NCBI RefSeq assembly: GCF_000819785.1 | Contig: NZ_CDBK01000087.1 | Location: 1-64,000 of the forward strand | Reading direction: 5' to 3' | From: Aeromonas caviae | Lineage (GTDB): Bacteria > Pseudomonadota > Gammaproteobacteria > Enterobacterales > Aeromonadaceae | Length of the DNA stretch: 64,000 nucleotides | In this document: positions 48,108 through 58,374 of the stretch, piece by piece | How the letters are laid out: every line of letters starts with the position of its first letter | Numbering within the stretch: the stretch's first letter is position 1 | Notes under the pieces: generated by a model | What the model was told of the DNA's origin: nothing | Seen by the model: only the letters and a program-made list of their open reading frames with translations | Databases searched by the model: none | Translations under genes and position numbers: made by a program

Positions 48108-48728
48108 TCAACGGCGGCGGCCTTGTGCAAAGTCATGCCACTGCCGGTTCAAATGGGTAAACAGGGTCATCAGCGGGGCGAAGCGCTCAGGCTCTCCTTC
48201 CCACCGGGACAACAGATGGTAGCCCGCTTCCAGGGTGGACAGTGCCTCCTCAAAGGGCTTCTTGCGAATGGAATATTGCCCGGCAATGGCGCCGAGGGTG
48301 ATCCGCGGCAACCCGAGCAGTGCAGGCGAGCTGTGCAACATGCGATAGGCTTTGCGCCAGGTGCCATCGAGGAGGATGAAGTGGGCTCGCACGGTGCGCC
48401 CACTCCTCAGGAGATGCTCCCTTGCCTCTATCAGGGTCAGGGCCTCCTCATCGGGCCACAGCAAATAGCACTGGACAGCGGGGTCAGCAAGCAGGGCATT
48501 GAGCCCTTCATCGTCGGAAAAGTCCTCCCCCACATGGATGCGCACATCGGACAGGGACGCCGCCAGCAACGCAGCCGTCCCCTTGGGGTGACCTACTTCG
48601 GCAGGGTGTTGCAGGATATGGAGCGCAGCCAGGTTCGGCACACGCTGAATATAATCGCACAGGCACGCTTTGAGGGCCCGGGTACAGCGTGTACAGTATC
48701 GGCTCTCTTTGTCGTTGGGCTGCTTCAT
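48108..48728 (-). CDS. tapT: tRNA-uridine aminocarboxypropyltransferase (DTW domain)
   Basis: Adds the 3-amino-3-carboxypropyl group to uridine in tRNA (acp3U47 in E. coli). From ATG 48728 it has 206 residues. The family motif is [11 protein letters not shown], and an N-terminal zinc-like set of cysteines is seen in [32 protein letters not shown] is also conserved. Its start codon overlaps the start of the divergent rhombosortase gene (CATG at 48726-48729). It is followed by queC on the same strand. Confidence 0.9.
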   Translation of the reverse strand: MKQPNDKESRYCTRCTRALKACLCDYIQRVPNLAALHILQHPAEVGHPKGTAALLAASLSDVRIHVGEDFSDDEGLNALLADPAVQCYLLWPDEEALTLIEAREHLLRSGRTVRAHFILLDGTWRKAYRMLHSSPALLGLPRITLGAIAGQYSIRKKPFEEALSTLEAGYHLLSRWEGEPERFAPLMTLFTHLNRQWHDFAQGRRR

Positions 48729-49305
48729 GTTGTCAGGAAAATCGGGTCTGCTCTGGGTCATCGCGCTTTCGCTCGTCACTGCCTTGCTCTTTTTCACCGT
48801 GCCAAATCATCAGCTCGCCTTCGATCGCGACCTGATCGCCCAGGGCGAAGGGTGGCGCATCATAACAGGCAATCTGGCACACACCAATGGATGGCATCTG
48901 CTGCTCAACCTGAGCGGTCTGGCCGTGCTCTACAGCCTGTTTCAGGAGTACCTGACGGGATGGCGCCTGCCCGTGCTGCTGCTGCTGCTGGGGACGGCGG
49001 TCGGACTCGGCATCTGGTGGGGCTGCCCGCAAACCCAGTGGTACATGGGACTCTCCGGCCTGCTGCACGGCTTGTTCGTATGGGGTGCCATGCAGGACAT
49101 CCGCTTTCGCCGTCACTCCGGCTGGCTGATGCTGGCGGGCGTCGCCATCAAGCTCGGTGTGGACTTTTACAGTGCCGGCGAGAGCCCTGTCTCCGCCTTG
49201 ATCGGTGCCCGGGTACACATCGAGTCACACTTCATCGGCGCTCTCGCCGGCCTGCTGCTAGGCCTCTTCCCCATTCGTCTGGACGCCCAGACCGTCCACT
49301 CCTGA
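48727..49305 (+). CDS. rrtA: Rhombosortase (GlyGly-CTERM processing protease)
   Basis: 192-residue rhomboid-family intramembrane serine protease with about six membrane segments. The catalytic serine lies in MGLSGLLHG and the catalytic histidine in IESHFIGALAG, with the typical WRIITGNLAHTNGWHLLLN before them. Rhombosortases process secreted proteins with a GlyGly-CTERM tail. The ATG at 48727 overlaps the divergent tapT start; an upstream in-frame start at 48670 would be inside tapT. It is followed by a hairpin before convergent pyrF. Confidence 0.9.
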   Translation: MLSGKSGLLWVIALSLVTALLFFTVPNHQLAFDRDLIAQGEGWRIITGNLAHTNGWHLLLNLSGLAVLYSLFQEYLTGWRLPVLLLLLGTAVGLGIWWGCPQTQWYMGLSGLLHGLFVWGAMQDIRFRRHSGWLMLAGVAIKLGVDFYSAGESPVSALIGARVHIESHFIGALAGLLLGLFPIRLDAQTVHS

Positions 49306-49343
49306 GCTCCCCATAGGCAAAGCCAGCCCACGGCCAAAATGCA

Positions 49344-49370
49344 GCAGGCCGGATCTGGGATCCGGCCTGC
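49344..49370. terminator. Stem-loop between rrtA and pyrF
   Basis: GCAGGCCGGATC and GATCCGGCCTGC form a perfect 12-bp stem with a three-base loop. T-runs are weak; the minus side continues into TGCATTTTGG. Confidence 0.65.
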
Positions 49371-49391
49371 GCTCATTCGCCCATGACGCCG

Positions 49392-50090
49392 TTACCGGCA
49401 AAGCTCGGCATTGATAGCCCCAAGCACGGCGGCGGGATCCGAGGACTGGGTGATAGGACGACCGATCACCAGATAATCCGCCCCCGCCTCCACCGCTGCC
49501 AGCGGCGTCATGACGCGGCGCTGATCACCGGCAGCCGATCCGCTCGGACGAATGCCCGGCGTCACCAGCTTGAATTCGGCTCCCAGCAGCCCCTTCAGCG
49601 CACTCGCCTCTTCCGCGGAGCAGACCACACCATCCAGCCCGGCCGTCTTGGCAAGGGTGGCCAGGCGGATCACCTGTTCTGCCGGCGTCACATCCAGACC
49701 CAGGGGCACCATGTCGGACTGCTCCATGCTGGTCAGCACGGTTACCCCGATGAGCAGGGGCGCCTTGTCGCCGTATGGCAGCAACGCCTCTCTGGCGGCA
49801 CGCATCATGCGTTCGCCACCGCTGGCATGGACATTCACCATCCAGACGCCCAGCTCCGCACTGGCCGCCACCGCCTTGGCGACGGTGTTGGGAATATCGT
49901 GAAATTTCAGATCCAGGAAGACGTCGAACCCCTTGGCCACCAGTTGGCGAACGAACTGGGGACCAAACAGGGTAAACATCTCCTTGCCTACCTTGAGGCG
50001 GCACTGGGCCGGTGAGATCTGCTCAATGAAGGCAAAGGCGTCGGCTTCGTGCTGATAATCCAGCGCGACCAGTACTTTGGGGTCTTGCAT
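49392..50090 (-). CDS. pyrF: Orotidine 5'-phosphate decarboxylase
   Basis: Last step of UMP synthesis. It has 232 residues. The catalytic Lys/Asp motif is [11 protein letters not shown] (about 60-70), and TPGIRPSG and [10 protein letters not shown] are conserved phosphate-binding parts. It is downstream of lapA-lapB on the same strand, the usual gammaproteobacterial order, with about 120 bases between. Confidence 0.97.
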   Translation of the reverse strand: MQDPKVLVALDYQHEADAFAFIEQISPAQCRLKVGKEMFTLFGPQFVRQLVAKGFDVFLDLKFHDIPNTVAKAVAASAELGVWMVNVHASGGERMMRAAREALLPYGDKAPLLIGVTVLTSMEQSDMVPLGLDVTPAEQVIRLATLAKTAGLDGVVCSAEEASALKGLLGAEFKLVTPGIRPSGSAAGDQRRVMTPLAAVEAGADYLVIGRPITQSSDPAAVLGAINAELCR

Positions 50091-50211
50091 GTCACTTCCT
50101 ATGGATTGTTATGCCACAGCCAGGCGCAGCAGAGCCGGGGCCCGGTTGCACGCTGGCATCTGAAATTCTTGGGTATCCGTACTTGCCCGGGCGTGTTGGC
50201 CTCGCTGGCGT

Positions 50212-51378
50212 TTACTCTCCATCCAGCCCTCGGATCGGCTTGATGGTGCCCCACTGTCGGCAGGAAGGGCATTGCCAGAACAGCGAATGGGTGGCAAAGC
50301 CGCACTGACGGCACTTGTGGGTCGACTTGATCTTGATCTGCTCACCGACCAGCTGTTGCAGCAACTCCAGGCTCTCCTTGGCAGGCCCCTCCTCGGCACT
50401 GGCCAACTGGAAACCGACCAGCTGATAGAAGCCCTTCATGGAGGGGTGGCGACGCAGTTGGCGCAGCACCAGGGCCCGGGCCTGGCTCAACCCATCGCGG
50501 GCCTCCACCAGATTGGCCAGCGCCAGGGTCACGCTGACCCCCGCATGATCCTCTACCGCTTTTTCAAGCAGCGGGATCAGCTCCTGGCTGCGACCAAGCT
50601 GGCGATAGCATTCGAGCAGTTTCGGCATGGCTTCGGAGGCAAAGTCGATGTCCTGCTCGAACACCCGCAGGAGCTCCTTGGCCGCATCCTCGAACCTGCC
50701 CTCCTCCATCGCCAGATCCGCCAGCCGCAGGCTGGCGCGGGCACAGGCCGGGTGGGCACCGAGCGCACGCTTGAGCTTGGCGATGCCCGCAGGCTTGTCG
50801 CCATCGCGCAAGGCACTCTCCGCCTGTTCGCAATAGAAGTGGGAAATGGGCTCGGCCAGCTTCTTGCCCTGGAATTTCTGCAGACGCACCGCCACGGCGA
50901 TGGCATTGTCCCAGTCACGCAACTGCTGATGAATGATCAGGAGCTGTGCCAGAGCCGTCTCTTCGAAATCGCTGTCATCACACAGCTCTTTCCAGAGTGC
51001 TTCGGCCCGATCGAGCAAGCCGGCAGCCAGAAAGTCACGGGCCAGCTCCTGCAAGGCAAGCTGACGCTGCTCACGGGTCAGCTGACGGGCGACCAGGTTC
51101 TGGTGGATCTTGATGGCGCGATCGACCTCGCCCCGTTGACGGAACAGGTTGCCGAGGGAGAGGTGGGTTTCGATGGTTTCGCTGTCGACTTCCAGCAGCT
51201 GGATAAAGAGATCCACCGCCTTGTCCGACTCGTCAGAGAGCAAATAGTTGAGGCCCGCCACGTACTGGCGGGAAAACTGGTTACTCTGTTGCTGGGTGTC
51301 CTGGCGAACACTCCTGCGGCCCATGTACCAGCCATAACCGGCGGCGATGGGCAACAGCAGGAAAAGCAGTTCAAGCAT
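50212..51378 (-). CDS. lapB: LapB (YciM), LPS assembly regulator
   Basis: Inner-membrane-anchored TPR protein that controls LpxC proteolysis with FtsH and so LPS amount. It has 388 residues: an N-terminal membrane helix (1-20), multiple TPR units (about 35-330), and a rubredoxin-type zinc site at the C-terminus with CRQCG and CPSC. It lies nine bases downstream of lapA, so the two are cotranscribed. Confidence 0.95.
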   Translation of the reverse strand: MLELLFLLLPIAAGYGWYMGRRSVRQDTQQQSNQFSRQYVAGLNYLLSDESDKAVDLFIQLLEVDSETIETHLSLGNLFRQRGEVDRAIKIHQNLVARQLTREQRQLALQELARDFLAAGLLDRAEALWKELCDDSDFEETALAQLLIIHQQLRDWDNAIAVAVRLQKFQGKKLAEPISHFYCEQAESALRDGDKPAGIAKLKRALGAHPACARASLRLADLAMEEGRFEDAAKELLRVFEQDIDFASEAMPKLLECYRQLGRSQELIPLLEKAVEDHAGVSVTLALANLVEARDGLSQARALVLRQLRRHPSMKGFYQLVGFQLASAEEGPAKESLELLQQLVGEQIKIKSTHKCRQCGFATHSLFWQCPSCRQWGTIKPIRGLDGE

Positions 51379-51387
51379 CGAGGGACA

Positions 51388-51672
51388 TTATTCCTTGGCT
51401 GTCGACCGGGCAAGCTCCAACTCGCGAGATTGACGACGCATGGTTCGGTTCAGGGTGCGATTTTGCAGTTTGAGACGCAGGAACAGCAGACCAAATACCA
51501 GCCAGCCCAGCAGAAAACCGCCGGCGAAGAAGAACCCCAGCAACATGGAGAGCGAGAACTCCCCCTGAGCAATCAGGTAGTTGAACTGCACCAGCTGACC
51601 ATTTTGAGAACCGATGGCAAGGGTCAGGACAAACACCAGCACCAGTGGAATGAGGGCCAAGATACGCTTCAT
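51388..51672 (-). CDS. lapA: LapA (YciS) inner-membrane protein
   Basis: 94 residues with two membrane segments (about 4-20 and 42-64) and a charged C-terminal helix. The LapA_dom features GSQNGQLVQFNYL and LGFFFAGGFLLGWL are clear. It works with LapB in LPS assembly. Not related to the LapA-type adhesin at the left edge of this window; only the name is shared. Confidence 0.93.
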   Translation of the reverse strand: MKRILALIPLVLVFVLTLAIGSQNGQLVQFNYLIAQGEFSLSMLLGFFFAGGFLLGWLVFGLLFLRLKLQNRTLNRTMRRQSRELELARSTAKE

Positions 51673-51799
51673 GGGAGCTCCCTGTCTGTAGCGAATGAGT
51701 GACTGATTATCCTTAAAATCACAGGCAGACTCTAGCGCGAATGGGAAAAGAGTGTGAGAAACCCGACAACGGGCAGACTCCAGGCCATAAAAATGAAAA

Positions 51800-51820
51800 A
51801 GGCATACTCAGGTATGCCGT
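51800..51820 (-). terminator. Terminator of ihfB
   Basis: GGCATAC and GTATGCC pair around a four-base loop; on the minus strand the stem is followed by TTTTTCATTTTT. Confidence 0.8.
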
Positions 51821-51828
51821 TTTCTGCA

Positions 51829-52113
51829 TTATTCGATGATGTTGACGCGTTCGCGCAACTCTTTGCCAGGTTTGAAGTGCGGGACATATTTCCCGGTCAG
51901 TTCAACCTTGTCCCCGGTCTTGGGGTTGCGACCCACGCGGGGCGCACGATAGTGCAGCGAGAAACTGCCAAATCCTCGGATTTCAATCCGGTCGCCGTTT
52001 TGCAAGGTCGATGCCATCTGCTCAAGGATCTCCTTGATTGCGGCTTCGACATCCTTGGCCGGCATATGCATGCGGCTGGCTGCCAGTTGTTCGATGAGAT
52101 CTGATTTGGTCAT
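51829..52113 (-). CDS. ihfB: Integration host factor subunit beta
   Basis: DNA-bending protein that pairs with IhfA. From ATG 52113 it has 94 residues ([11 protein letters not shown]), the usual length; the longer open frame is upstream sequence. The beta-arm motif RVGRNPKTG with the DNA-intercalating proline and the [12 protein letters not shown] stretch are present. It follows rpsA on the same strand but has its own terminator on each side. Confidence 0.97.
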
Positions 52114-52163
52114 AAGGTTAAATCTCCTTCCCCGATCACATGCAATAATCATTTTGCCAAGAT

Positions 52164-52190
52164 AAAAAAGGGCGGCGCAATGCCGCCCTT
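52164..52190 (-). terminator. Terminator of rpsA
   Basis: GGGCGGC and GCCGCCC form a 7-bp stem with a five-base loop; the minus strand continues with TTTTTT. Confidence 0.9.
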
Positions 52191-52205
52191 TTCTTGCATC
52201 AAGGA

Positions 52206-53876
52206 TTACTCACCCTTGGCGGCTTTGAACGCTTCCATCATGGCATTGCTGAACACAACTTCTTCTTGTTGGTTCAGGCTGTCGATGGCAACACGCTCGT
52301 CAGCCTCGTCCTTGGCACGGACAGACAGGCTCACGGTGCGGTTCTTGCGATCAACGCCCATGAATTTGGCTTCAACTTCGTCACCAACAGACAGCACCAG
52401 AGTGGCGTCTTCTACGCGGTCACGAGCAGCGTCGGAGGCACGCAGGTAGCCTTCTACGCCGTCAGCCAGTTCGATCACGGCACCCTTGGCATCAACCTCG
52501 GTAACCTTGCCCTTCACAATAGCACCTTTCTTGTTGTCAGACAGGTACTTATTGAACGGGTCTTCTTCGATCTGCTTGACGCCCAGGGAGATGCGCTCAC
52601 GCTCCGGGTCCACTTGCAGAACAACGGCTTCGATCTCGTCGCCCTTCTTGAATTCACGCACGGCTTCTTCGCCCTGGTTGTTCCAGGAGATGTCAGACAG
52701 GTGAACCAGGCCGTCGATGCCGCCATCCAGACCGATGAAGATACCGAAGTCAGTGATGGACTTGATCTTGCCGGAAACACGGTCGCCCTTGGCGTGAGTT
52801 TCGGCAAACAGCTGCCACGGGTTGGATTTGCACTGCTTCAGACCCAGGGAGATACGACGACGCTCTTCGTCGATGTCCAGAACCATCACGTCAACCACGT
52901 CGCCAACGTTGACAACCTTGGACGGGTGGATGTTCTTGTTGGTCCAATCCATCTCGGATACGTGTACCAGGCCTTCAACGCCTTCTTCGATTTCAACGAA
53001 GCAGCCGTAGTCGGTCAGGTTGGTCACGCGGCCAGACAGACGGGTGGTCTCCGGGTAACGCTTGGCGATAGCAACCCAGGGATCTTCGCCCAGCTGCTTC
53101 AGGCCCAGGGATACACGGGTACGCTCGCGGTCGAACTTCAGAACCTTGACAGCGATCTCGTCGCCAACGTTGACGATTTCGGAAGGATGCTTAACGCGCT
53201 TCCACGCCATGTCGGTGATGTGCAGCAGGCCGTCAACACCGCCCAGATCTACGAATGCACCGTAGTCGGTCAGGTTCTTGACGATACCCTTAACTTCTTG
53301 ACCTTCTTGCAGGTTGGCCAGCAGGCTTTCACGCTCGGAGGTGTTCTCGGTCTCGATCACGGCACGACGGGACACAACAACGTTGTTGCGCTTCTGGTCC
53401 AGCTTGATGACTTTGAACTCGAGTTCTTTGTTTTCCAGGTGAGCGGTGTCACGGATCGGACGCACGTCAACCAGAGAACCCGGCAGGAAGGCACGGATGC
53501 CGTTCAGCTCAACGGTGAAACCACCCTTGACCTTGCCGTTGATGATACCGATAACGGTAGCTTGCTCTTCGTAAGCTTTTTCAAGCTGCAGCCAGGCTTC
53601 GTGGCGCTTGGCTTTTTCGCGGGACAGCTTGGTTTCGCCGAAACCATCTTCGATAGAGTCCAGAGCCACGTCAACGGAGTCACCTACGTTGATTTCCAGC
53701 TCGCCCATGGCGTTCTTGAATTCTTCAGCCGGGATAGCAGACTCGGATTTCAGACCGGCATCAACCAGTACGAAACCGTTCTCGATAGCAACGACAGTGC
53801 CCTTGACGATGGAACCTTGACGGGTTTCAACGGCGTTCAGGGACTCTTCAAAGAGTTGAGCAAAAGATTCGATCAT
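52206..53876 (-). CDS. rpsA: 30S ribosomal protein S1
   Basis: 556 residues, full length. Six S1/OB-fold repeats are visible, for example [58 protein letters not shown] and [23 protein letters not shown]. It binds mRNA and docks it on the ribosome. Codon use and base composition are less GC-rich than the neighbours, as expected for a highly expressed gene. It sits between cmk and ihfB in the usual order. Confidence 0.98.
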
Positions 53877-53969
53877 TGTTTATGTCACAAATGAAACATC
53901 CACTTGCAATCCGGCACAAGCGGGGTTGTTTTAAATTATCTGCGCCATCCTTGGTGCAGACGACTGACA

Positions 53970-54662
53970 TCAGTTTGCGCTGACATCACCAAGTTGTTGC
54001 TCTGCATAGGCAAGCACCGTTGCCAGCACTTCATCTATGGTCATGGACGTTGAGTCTACAACAAGAGCATCTTCCGCGGGTTTCAGGGGAGCGACGGCGC
54101 GATTTCTGTCGCGATCGTCACGTTCCCGAATCTCGGTTAAAAGACGCTCAAAGTTAACATCAAAGCCCTTATCTTGCAACTGCTTATAGCGGCGCTGGGC
54201 CCGCTCCTCGGCGCTGGCGTCGAGGAAAATCTTCACATTCGCCTCGGGGAAAACCACTGTACCCATGTCGCGACCGTCGGCGATGAGACCGGGGGCTTGG
54301 CGAAATGCACGCTGACGACGCAGCAGGGCTTCACGTACCCGAGGAAACGCCGCGATTTTGCTGGCCGCGTTGCCCACTTCTTCAGTACGAATGGTGCGGG
54401 AAACATCCTCCCCTTCGAGGATCACCTTGACCAGCTCCCCTTCTACCTGGAATTGCACATCCAGATTGGCGGCCAGGGGAACCAATGCGGCTTCGGAATC
54501 GAGCTCCACATCGTGATGCAGGGCTGCCAGGGAGAGCACCCGGTAGATGGCACCGGAATCGAGCAGGTGCCAGCCCAGTTTTTCAGCCAGCAACTGGCAC
54601 AAGGTGCCTTTTCCTGCTCCACTTGGGCCATCAATAGTCATCACTGGGGCCATCTGAGCCAT
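53970..54662 (-). CDS. cmk: Cytidylate kinase
   Basis: Phosphorylates CMP and dCMP. From ATG 54662 it has 230 residues ([21 protein letters not shown]), with P-loop GPSGAGKGT at 12-20. [14 protein letters not shown] and [19 protein letters not shown] are family motifs. AGGAG precedes this start; the open frame continues upstream to 54872 but is not similar. It is followed by rpsA. Confidence 0.97.
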   Translation of the reverse strand: MAQMAPVMTIDGPSGAGKGTLCQLLAEKLGWHLLDSGAIYRVLSLAALHHDVELDSEAALVPLAANLDVQFQVEGELVKVILEGEDVSRTIRTEEVGNAASKIAAFPRVREALLRRQRAFRQAPGLIADGRDMGTVVFPEANVKIFLDASAEERAQRRYKQLQDKGFDVNFERLLTEIRERDDRDRNRAVAPLKPAEDALVVDSTSMTIDEVLATVLAYAEQQLGDVSAN

Positions 54663-54925
54663 AACGTTTCTCCTGCGCACTCGGCATCTTGACTGGTTGC
54701 ACACATCCCTGTCGGGATGGGGTAATGGGCGCCGATTATACCCGAATGCGCCGTCGCTGGCAGTTGTCAGGGCACACAATTGCGCAAAAGTCGTCGCGAT
54801 TGCACCTATTCTGACCAATCGGGTTAACCCACTTCTCACGCAAGGTTTTGTTCTTATGGTTGTTCCGAACAATGCGCGCTAAACTGGCCGCCCTTTTTTA
54901 AGCAGCTGTAGTCAGGAGCAACCAT

Positions 54926-55519
54926 ATGAGCAGCGTTACCCTCGTGGCCAAATCCAAGTTGCCGACCCCCTGGGGCACTTTCACGCTGGTTGGTTTTCAG
55001 GAAACCGGCACGGGCAAGGATCATGCCGCGCTGGTGATGGGCGATATCGCAGACGGCGAACCCGTGCTGGGACGCATTCATTCCGAGTGTCTGACCGGGG
55101 ATGCCCTGTTCAGTCTGCGTTGTGACTGCGGCTTCCAATTGCAGGCCGCGCTGGAAAACATCGCCAAGGCGGGCCGCGGCGTCCTGCTGTATGTCCGTCA
55201 GGAAGGGCGAGGCATCGGCTTGCTCAACAAGATCCGGGCCTATCATCTGCAGGATCAGGGGGCCGATACCGTGGAGGCCAACGTGGCGCTTGGCTTTGCC
55301 GCCGACATGCGCGACTACACCATCTGTGCCGACATGCTCAAGGCGCTCGAGGTCAAGTCCCTGCGCCTGATGACCAACAACCCGCGCAAGTTGAAGGCGA
55401 TGGAATCCTTTGGCATCCCGGTGGCGGAGCGCGTGCCCCTTCAGGAAGGTCGCAATCCCCACAACGAGTTTTATCTCTCCACCAAGGCAAACAAGCTGGA
55501 TCACCTGTTCAAGAAATAA
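54926..55519 (+). CDS. ribA: GTP cyclohydrolase II
   Basis: First step of riboflavin synthesis from GTP. It has 197 residues. Zinc cysteines are in [18 protein letters not shown]; the catalytic and GTP-binding regions [16 protein letters not shown] and MTNNPRKL follow. It is divergent from cmk and followed by a good terminator. No FMN riboswitch was seen upstream. Confidence 0.97.
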   Translation: MSSVTLVAKSKLPTPWGTFTLVGFQETGTGKDHAALVMGDIADGEPVLGRIHSECLTGDALFSLRCDCGFQLQAALENIAKAGRGVLLYVRQEGRGIGLLNKIRAYHLQDQGADTVEANVALGFAADMRDYTICADMLKALEVKSLRLMTNNPRKLKAMESFGIPVAERVPLQEGRNPHNEFYLSTKANKLDHLFKK

Positions 55520-55542
55520 GGTTGCATCCACCTTGTCAGCAT

Positions 55543-55568
55543 ACGCCTCCAGATTGGAGGCGTTTTTA
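55543..55568 (+). terminator. Terminator of ribA
   Basis: ACGCCTCCA and TGGAGGCGT form a 9-bp stem with a three-base loop, followed by TTTTATT. Confidence 0.9.
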
Positions 55569-55585
55569 TTGGTGATACCACTGAA

Positions 55586-56488
55586 TCATTGAGTATCTGT
55601 AGCGCAATGGTGAGAAACATCCCCTTGTGCCAGCAAAAAATCCCGCAATGCCCGGTTCGCCATGGAGAGCGGATCCCCCCGTCGCCAGGCTACGCAGAGA
55701 TCCAGGAAGATGGGGGGTGAAAAAGGGATGCCGGTGAGGGCCGGCTCCTCTTCCAGCGCCATGCGCAGGAAGGTGGTCACGGCGAATCCCTGGCGCACCA
55801 CCGCCTTGAGCAGCGGGATGAGATTACTTTCGAACGCGATGTCAGGCTCAACCCCCAGCCCCTGCGCCAACACCTCCATGTGTTCCCTGTGGTAGAAGCC
55901 TCGCCGGAACATGGCGAGCTCCTGGCCGAAGAACTGTGGCAGCGAGACCGACGCAGCGCCGCGCAGGGGGTGCTCCTCCCCCACCACCATCAGCATCTCT
56001 TCCCGCAGCAGTTGCGCCCCCTCGAGGGCCGGTGGCAGATCGCTGGTGATGAGGATGGCGAGATCCAGACTGCCATCCACCATGCGGCTGAGCAGCTCCC
56101 GGGTGCCCGCCTCCTCCACCCGGATCTTCAAACCGGGGTAGCGATGCTTGAATGCCATCAGGATTGGCGGGAAGTAATAGGATCCCATCATGTAGGGGAT
56201 GCCGATGCGCACCTCCCCCCGCTCCAGCCCCTTGAGCTCGGCCATCTCGGCCTCGGCCTGGTGCATCTGGCGCAGCAGCCGTTCGGCGTGGCGACAGAGG
56301 ACCTCTCCCTCCGGGGTGAGGCGCACGCTGCGGTCCTGCCGGTCAAACAGCCGCAGATCGAGCTGCTGCTCCAGCTTGGCGATAGCCATGCTGACGGCAG
56401 GCTGGGCCACGTTCAGCCCCTGGGCCGCCCTGGTGAAGGAGCCGGCATCGCGCACCGCCAGCAGGTATCCGAGCTGTTTCAGATCCAT
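55586..56488 (-). CDS. LysR-family regulator, YnfL-like
   Basis: 300-residue LysR-type regulator. The helix-turn-helix is in residues 1-60 (GSFTRAAQGLNVAQPAVSMA), followed by the effector domain. It is divergent from an YnfM-like exporter, as in the E. coli ynfL/ynfM pair, and probably controls it. The intervening 93 bases are AT-rich, with T-N11-A-like elements. Effector unknown. Confidence 0.88.
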   Translation of the reverse strand: MDLKQLGYLLAVRDAGSFTRAAQGLNVAQPAVSMAIAKLEQQLDLRLFDRQDRSVRLTPEGEVLCRHAERLLRQMHQAEAEMAELKGLERGEVRIGIPYMMGSYYFPPILMAFKHRYPGLKIRVEEAGTRELLSRMVDGSLDLAILITSDLPPALEGAQLLREEMLMVVGEEHPLRGAASVSLPQFFGQELAMFRRGFYHREHMEVLAQGLGVEPDIAFESNLIPLLKAVVRQGFAVTTFLRMALEEEPALTGIPFSPPIFLDLCVAWRRGDPLSMANRALRDFLLAQGDVSHHCATDTQ

Positions 56489-56581
56489 ATCAATTTTATT
56501 TATCAGGGTAATAACTTAAATATATTATATTTATACGTTTCGTCGCACTACCCTGCACAAAAGTCGTCGGGACAACTCCAT

Positions 56582-57835
56582 ATGATCGAAGTAGGCAGTC
56601 GCGAATGGATACGCGCCACCCTGGCCCTCAGCCTGGGCTCCTTCCTGGTATTCCTCAACCTCTACCAGACCCATCCCCTGCTGCCGCTCCTGGCAGAGGT
56701 CTTCTCCGTCAGCGCCCTGTCCGCCAGCTGGACGCTGGCAGGCTGCACCGCAGGGCTTGCAGGCTCCCTGCTCGTCTGTGCCCGTCTGGCTGATCGGTTC
56801 GGACGGCGGCGGATCATGCTGTGGACCCTGGCGGCCGCCATCCTGCTCTCCCTGTGCATCCCCTGGGTCACCCACTTTGATGTGCTGGTGAGCCTGCGCA
56901 TCCTGCAAGGCGTCCTGCTGGCAGGTCTCCCCGCCACCGCCATTGCCTACATGGGGGAAGAGTTCAACAAACGTGCCCTGATCGTAGCCGTCGGCGTCTA
57001 TATCGCGGCCAACTCCCTGGGGGGCATCGCGGGCCGGGTGGTCGGCGGTCTGCTAGCTGGCTGGTTTGGTGACTGGCAGCACACTTTCCTCGGTATCGGG
57101 ATCATCAGCCTCGCCCTGCTGCCACTGGTCATCTGGCTGCTGCCCGCCCAGCGCTGCTTCGTGGCCGTGGAGGCAGCGCCTGGGCAACTGCGCCGCGCCA
57201 TCCAGAGTCACCTTGGCAACCCCCTGCTGGTGGGGGCCTATCTCATCGGCGGCCTCAACTTCATGGTCTTCCTGAATCAGTACAGCTATCTCACCTTCCT
57301 GCTGGCCAAGGCCCCCTTCTCCCTGCCGACCCAGTGGCTCGGCATGCTGTTTCTGACCTACCTCACCGGTACCGTCGCCTCTTCACTGAGCGGCCGCGGG
57401 GCCCATCGCTGGGGAGCACAACGTCTGCTGCTGGCGGGAATAACCTTGATGGCACTCGGCAGCCTGGCCCTGTTGCAGGGGAGCCTTGTCGCCATCATCG
57501 GGGGATTGCTTGTCTCGAGCTTTGGCTTCTTCCTGGCCCACGCCTGCGCCAGCGCCTGGGTCGGCCAGCACGTGGAGCACAACCGGGCGCTCGCCTCGTC
57601 GCTCTATCTGGTGGGGTACTACCTGGGAGCCAGTCTGGGTGGGCTTTATCTGCATCCCTTCTGGGAGCAGGGGGGGCTCTGGGGTCTGGTACTCGGCATC
57701 GAGCTGGTGTTGATGATCACCGCGGGGTTGAGCCTCTGGCTCGGTCACTTGAAAGGACGTGTGGCGCCCGCTTGTGCGTTGACGCCACAGGGTCAGGCTC
57801 CCGTCAACGGGCCCTCCCCTCACAGACCGTCATAA
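56582..57835 (+). CDS. MFS transporter, YnfM-like
   Basis: 417-residue inner-membrane transporter with 12 predicted helices. The start ATG 56582 (MIEVGSREWIRATLALSLG) is chosen; the open frame further upstream runs through the divergent LysR gene. The signature loop ARLADRFGRRRIM between helices 2 and 3 is present. YnfM-type members are putative drug or sugar exporters; the substrate is unknown. Its 3' end overlaps the convergent YecM gene by 16 bases. Confidence 0.88.
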   Translation: MIEVGSREWIRATLALSLGSFLVFLNLYQTHPLLPLLAEVFSVSALSASWTLAGCTAGLAGSLLVCARLADRFGRRRIMLWTLAAAILLSLCIPWVTHFDVLVSLRILQGVLLAGLPATAIAYMGEEFNKRALIVAVGVYIAANSLGGIAGRVVGGLLAGWFGDWQHTFLGIGIISLALLPLVIWLLPAQRCFVAVEAAPGQLRRAIQSHLGNPLLVGAYLIGGLNFMVFLNQYSYLTFLLAKAPFSLPTQWLGMLFLTYLTGTVASSLSGRGAHRWGAQRLLLAGITLMALGSLALLQGSLVAIIGGLLVSSFGFFLAHACASAWVGQHVEHNRALASSLYLVGYYLGASLGGLYLHPFWEQGGLWGLVLGIELVLMITAGLSLWLGHLKGRVAPACALTPQGQAPVNGPSPHRPS

Positions 57836-58374
57836 TAGTCCGCCGGTACCGGCAGCACGGCGCCGGTGCACAGCTCTTCGTCTATCACCTCGTCAAGCGG
57901 GCGCAGATGAAACTTGATCTGCCCAGAAGGCAGCATCAATCCTATATCCGGATTGCGTCCGTCATCGATGTTGCCGGTCTTGAAGGGGACATCGGGATGC
58001 GTCGCCACCAAGGCCGTGAGCGAGGGCACCACCAGCTCGATATGTTCGAGCCCGGCCTGATGGCTTCGGCCCGCCTTGGGGGCGGCCAGTTCGATGCAGG
58101 GGACAGTCACCTGCTCCCAGCAGACGGGCTGGTGCAAGCGATAGGTGGCGATGGGACGACCGCCTATCATCCCCTCAACCAGCAAGACTCCGTGGGCGGC
58201 CAGCACCGCTTTCAACTCCAGATATTCCGGCAGGGTGGCAGCGCGGTAGCAGAGGTGATCCACCACGGGGGAGCCGTTGACTCCCATGACGGCACGCATT
58301 TCCGTGAGCAGTTGGCAAACAAATGGGGCCATTGGCCCCAGTGTGGAATCCAGGGGATGTGACATGATCACCAT
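57820..58374 (-). CDS. YecM-family protein (VOC-like fold)
   Basis: 184 residues. Recognisable YecM features are VDHLCYRAA, GGRPIATYRLHQPV, AGLEHIELVVPS, and IKFHLRPLDEVI, with histidine and glutamate residues that could bind metal in a vicinal-oxygen-chelate-like fold. Function unknown. The start at 58374 overlaps the stop of the upstream gene; ATG 58365 is an alternative. It overlaps the convergent MFS gene at its end. Confidence 0.82.
   Translation of the reverse strand: MVIMSHPLDSTLGPMAPFVCQLLTEMRAVMGVNGSPVVDHLCYRAATLPEYLELKAVLAAHGVLLVEGMIGGRPIATYRLHQPVCWEQVTVPCIELAAPKAGRSHQAGLEHIELVVPSLTALVATHPDVPFKTGNIDDGRNPDIGLMLPSGQIKFHLRPLDEVIDEELCTGAVLPVPADYYDGL

Noticed and set aside
51388-51672. 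Link between lapA here and the LapA-type adhesin at the left edge
   Set aside because: Only the gene name is shared; this LapA is the YciS membrane protein of LPS assembly.
52194-53894. 566-codon plus frame opposite rpsA
   Set aside because: Shadow of the highly conserved S1 ribosomal protein gene.
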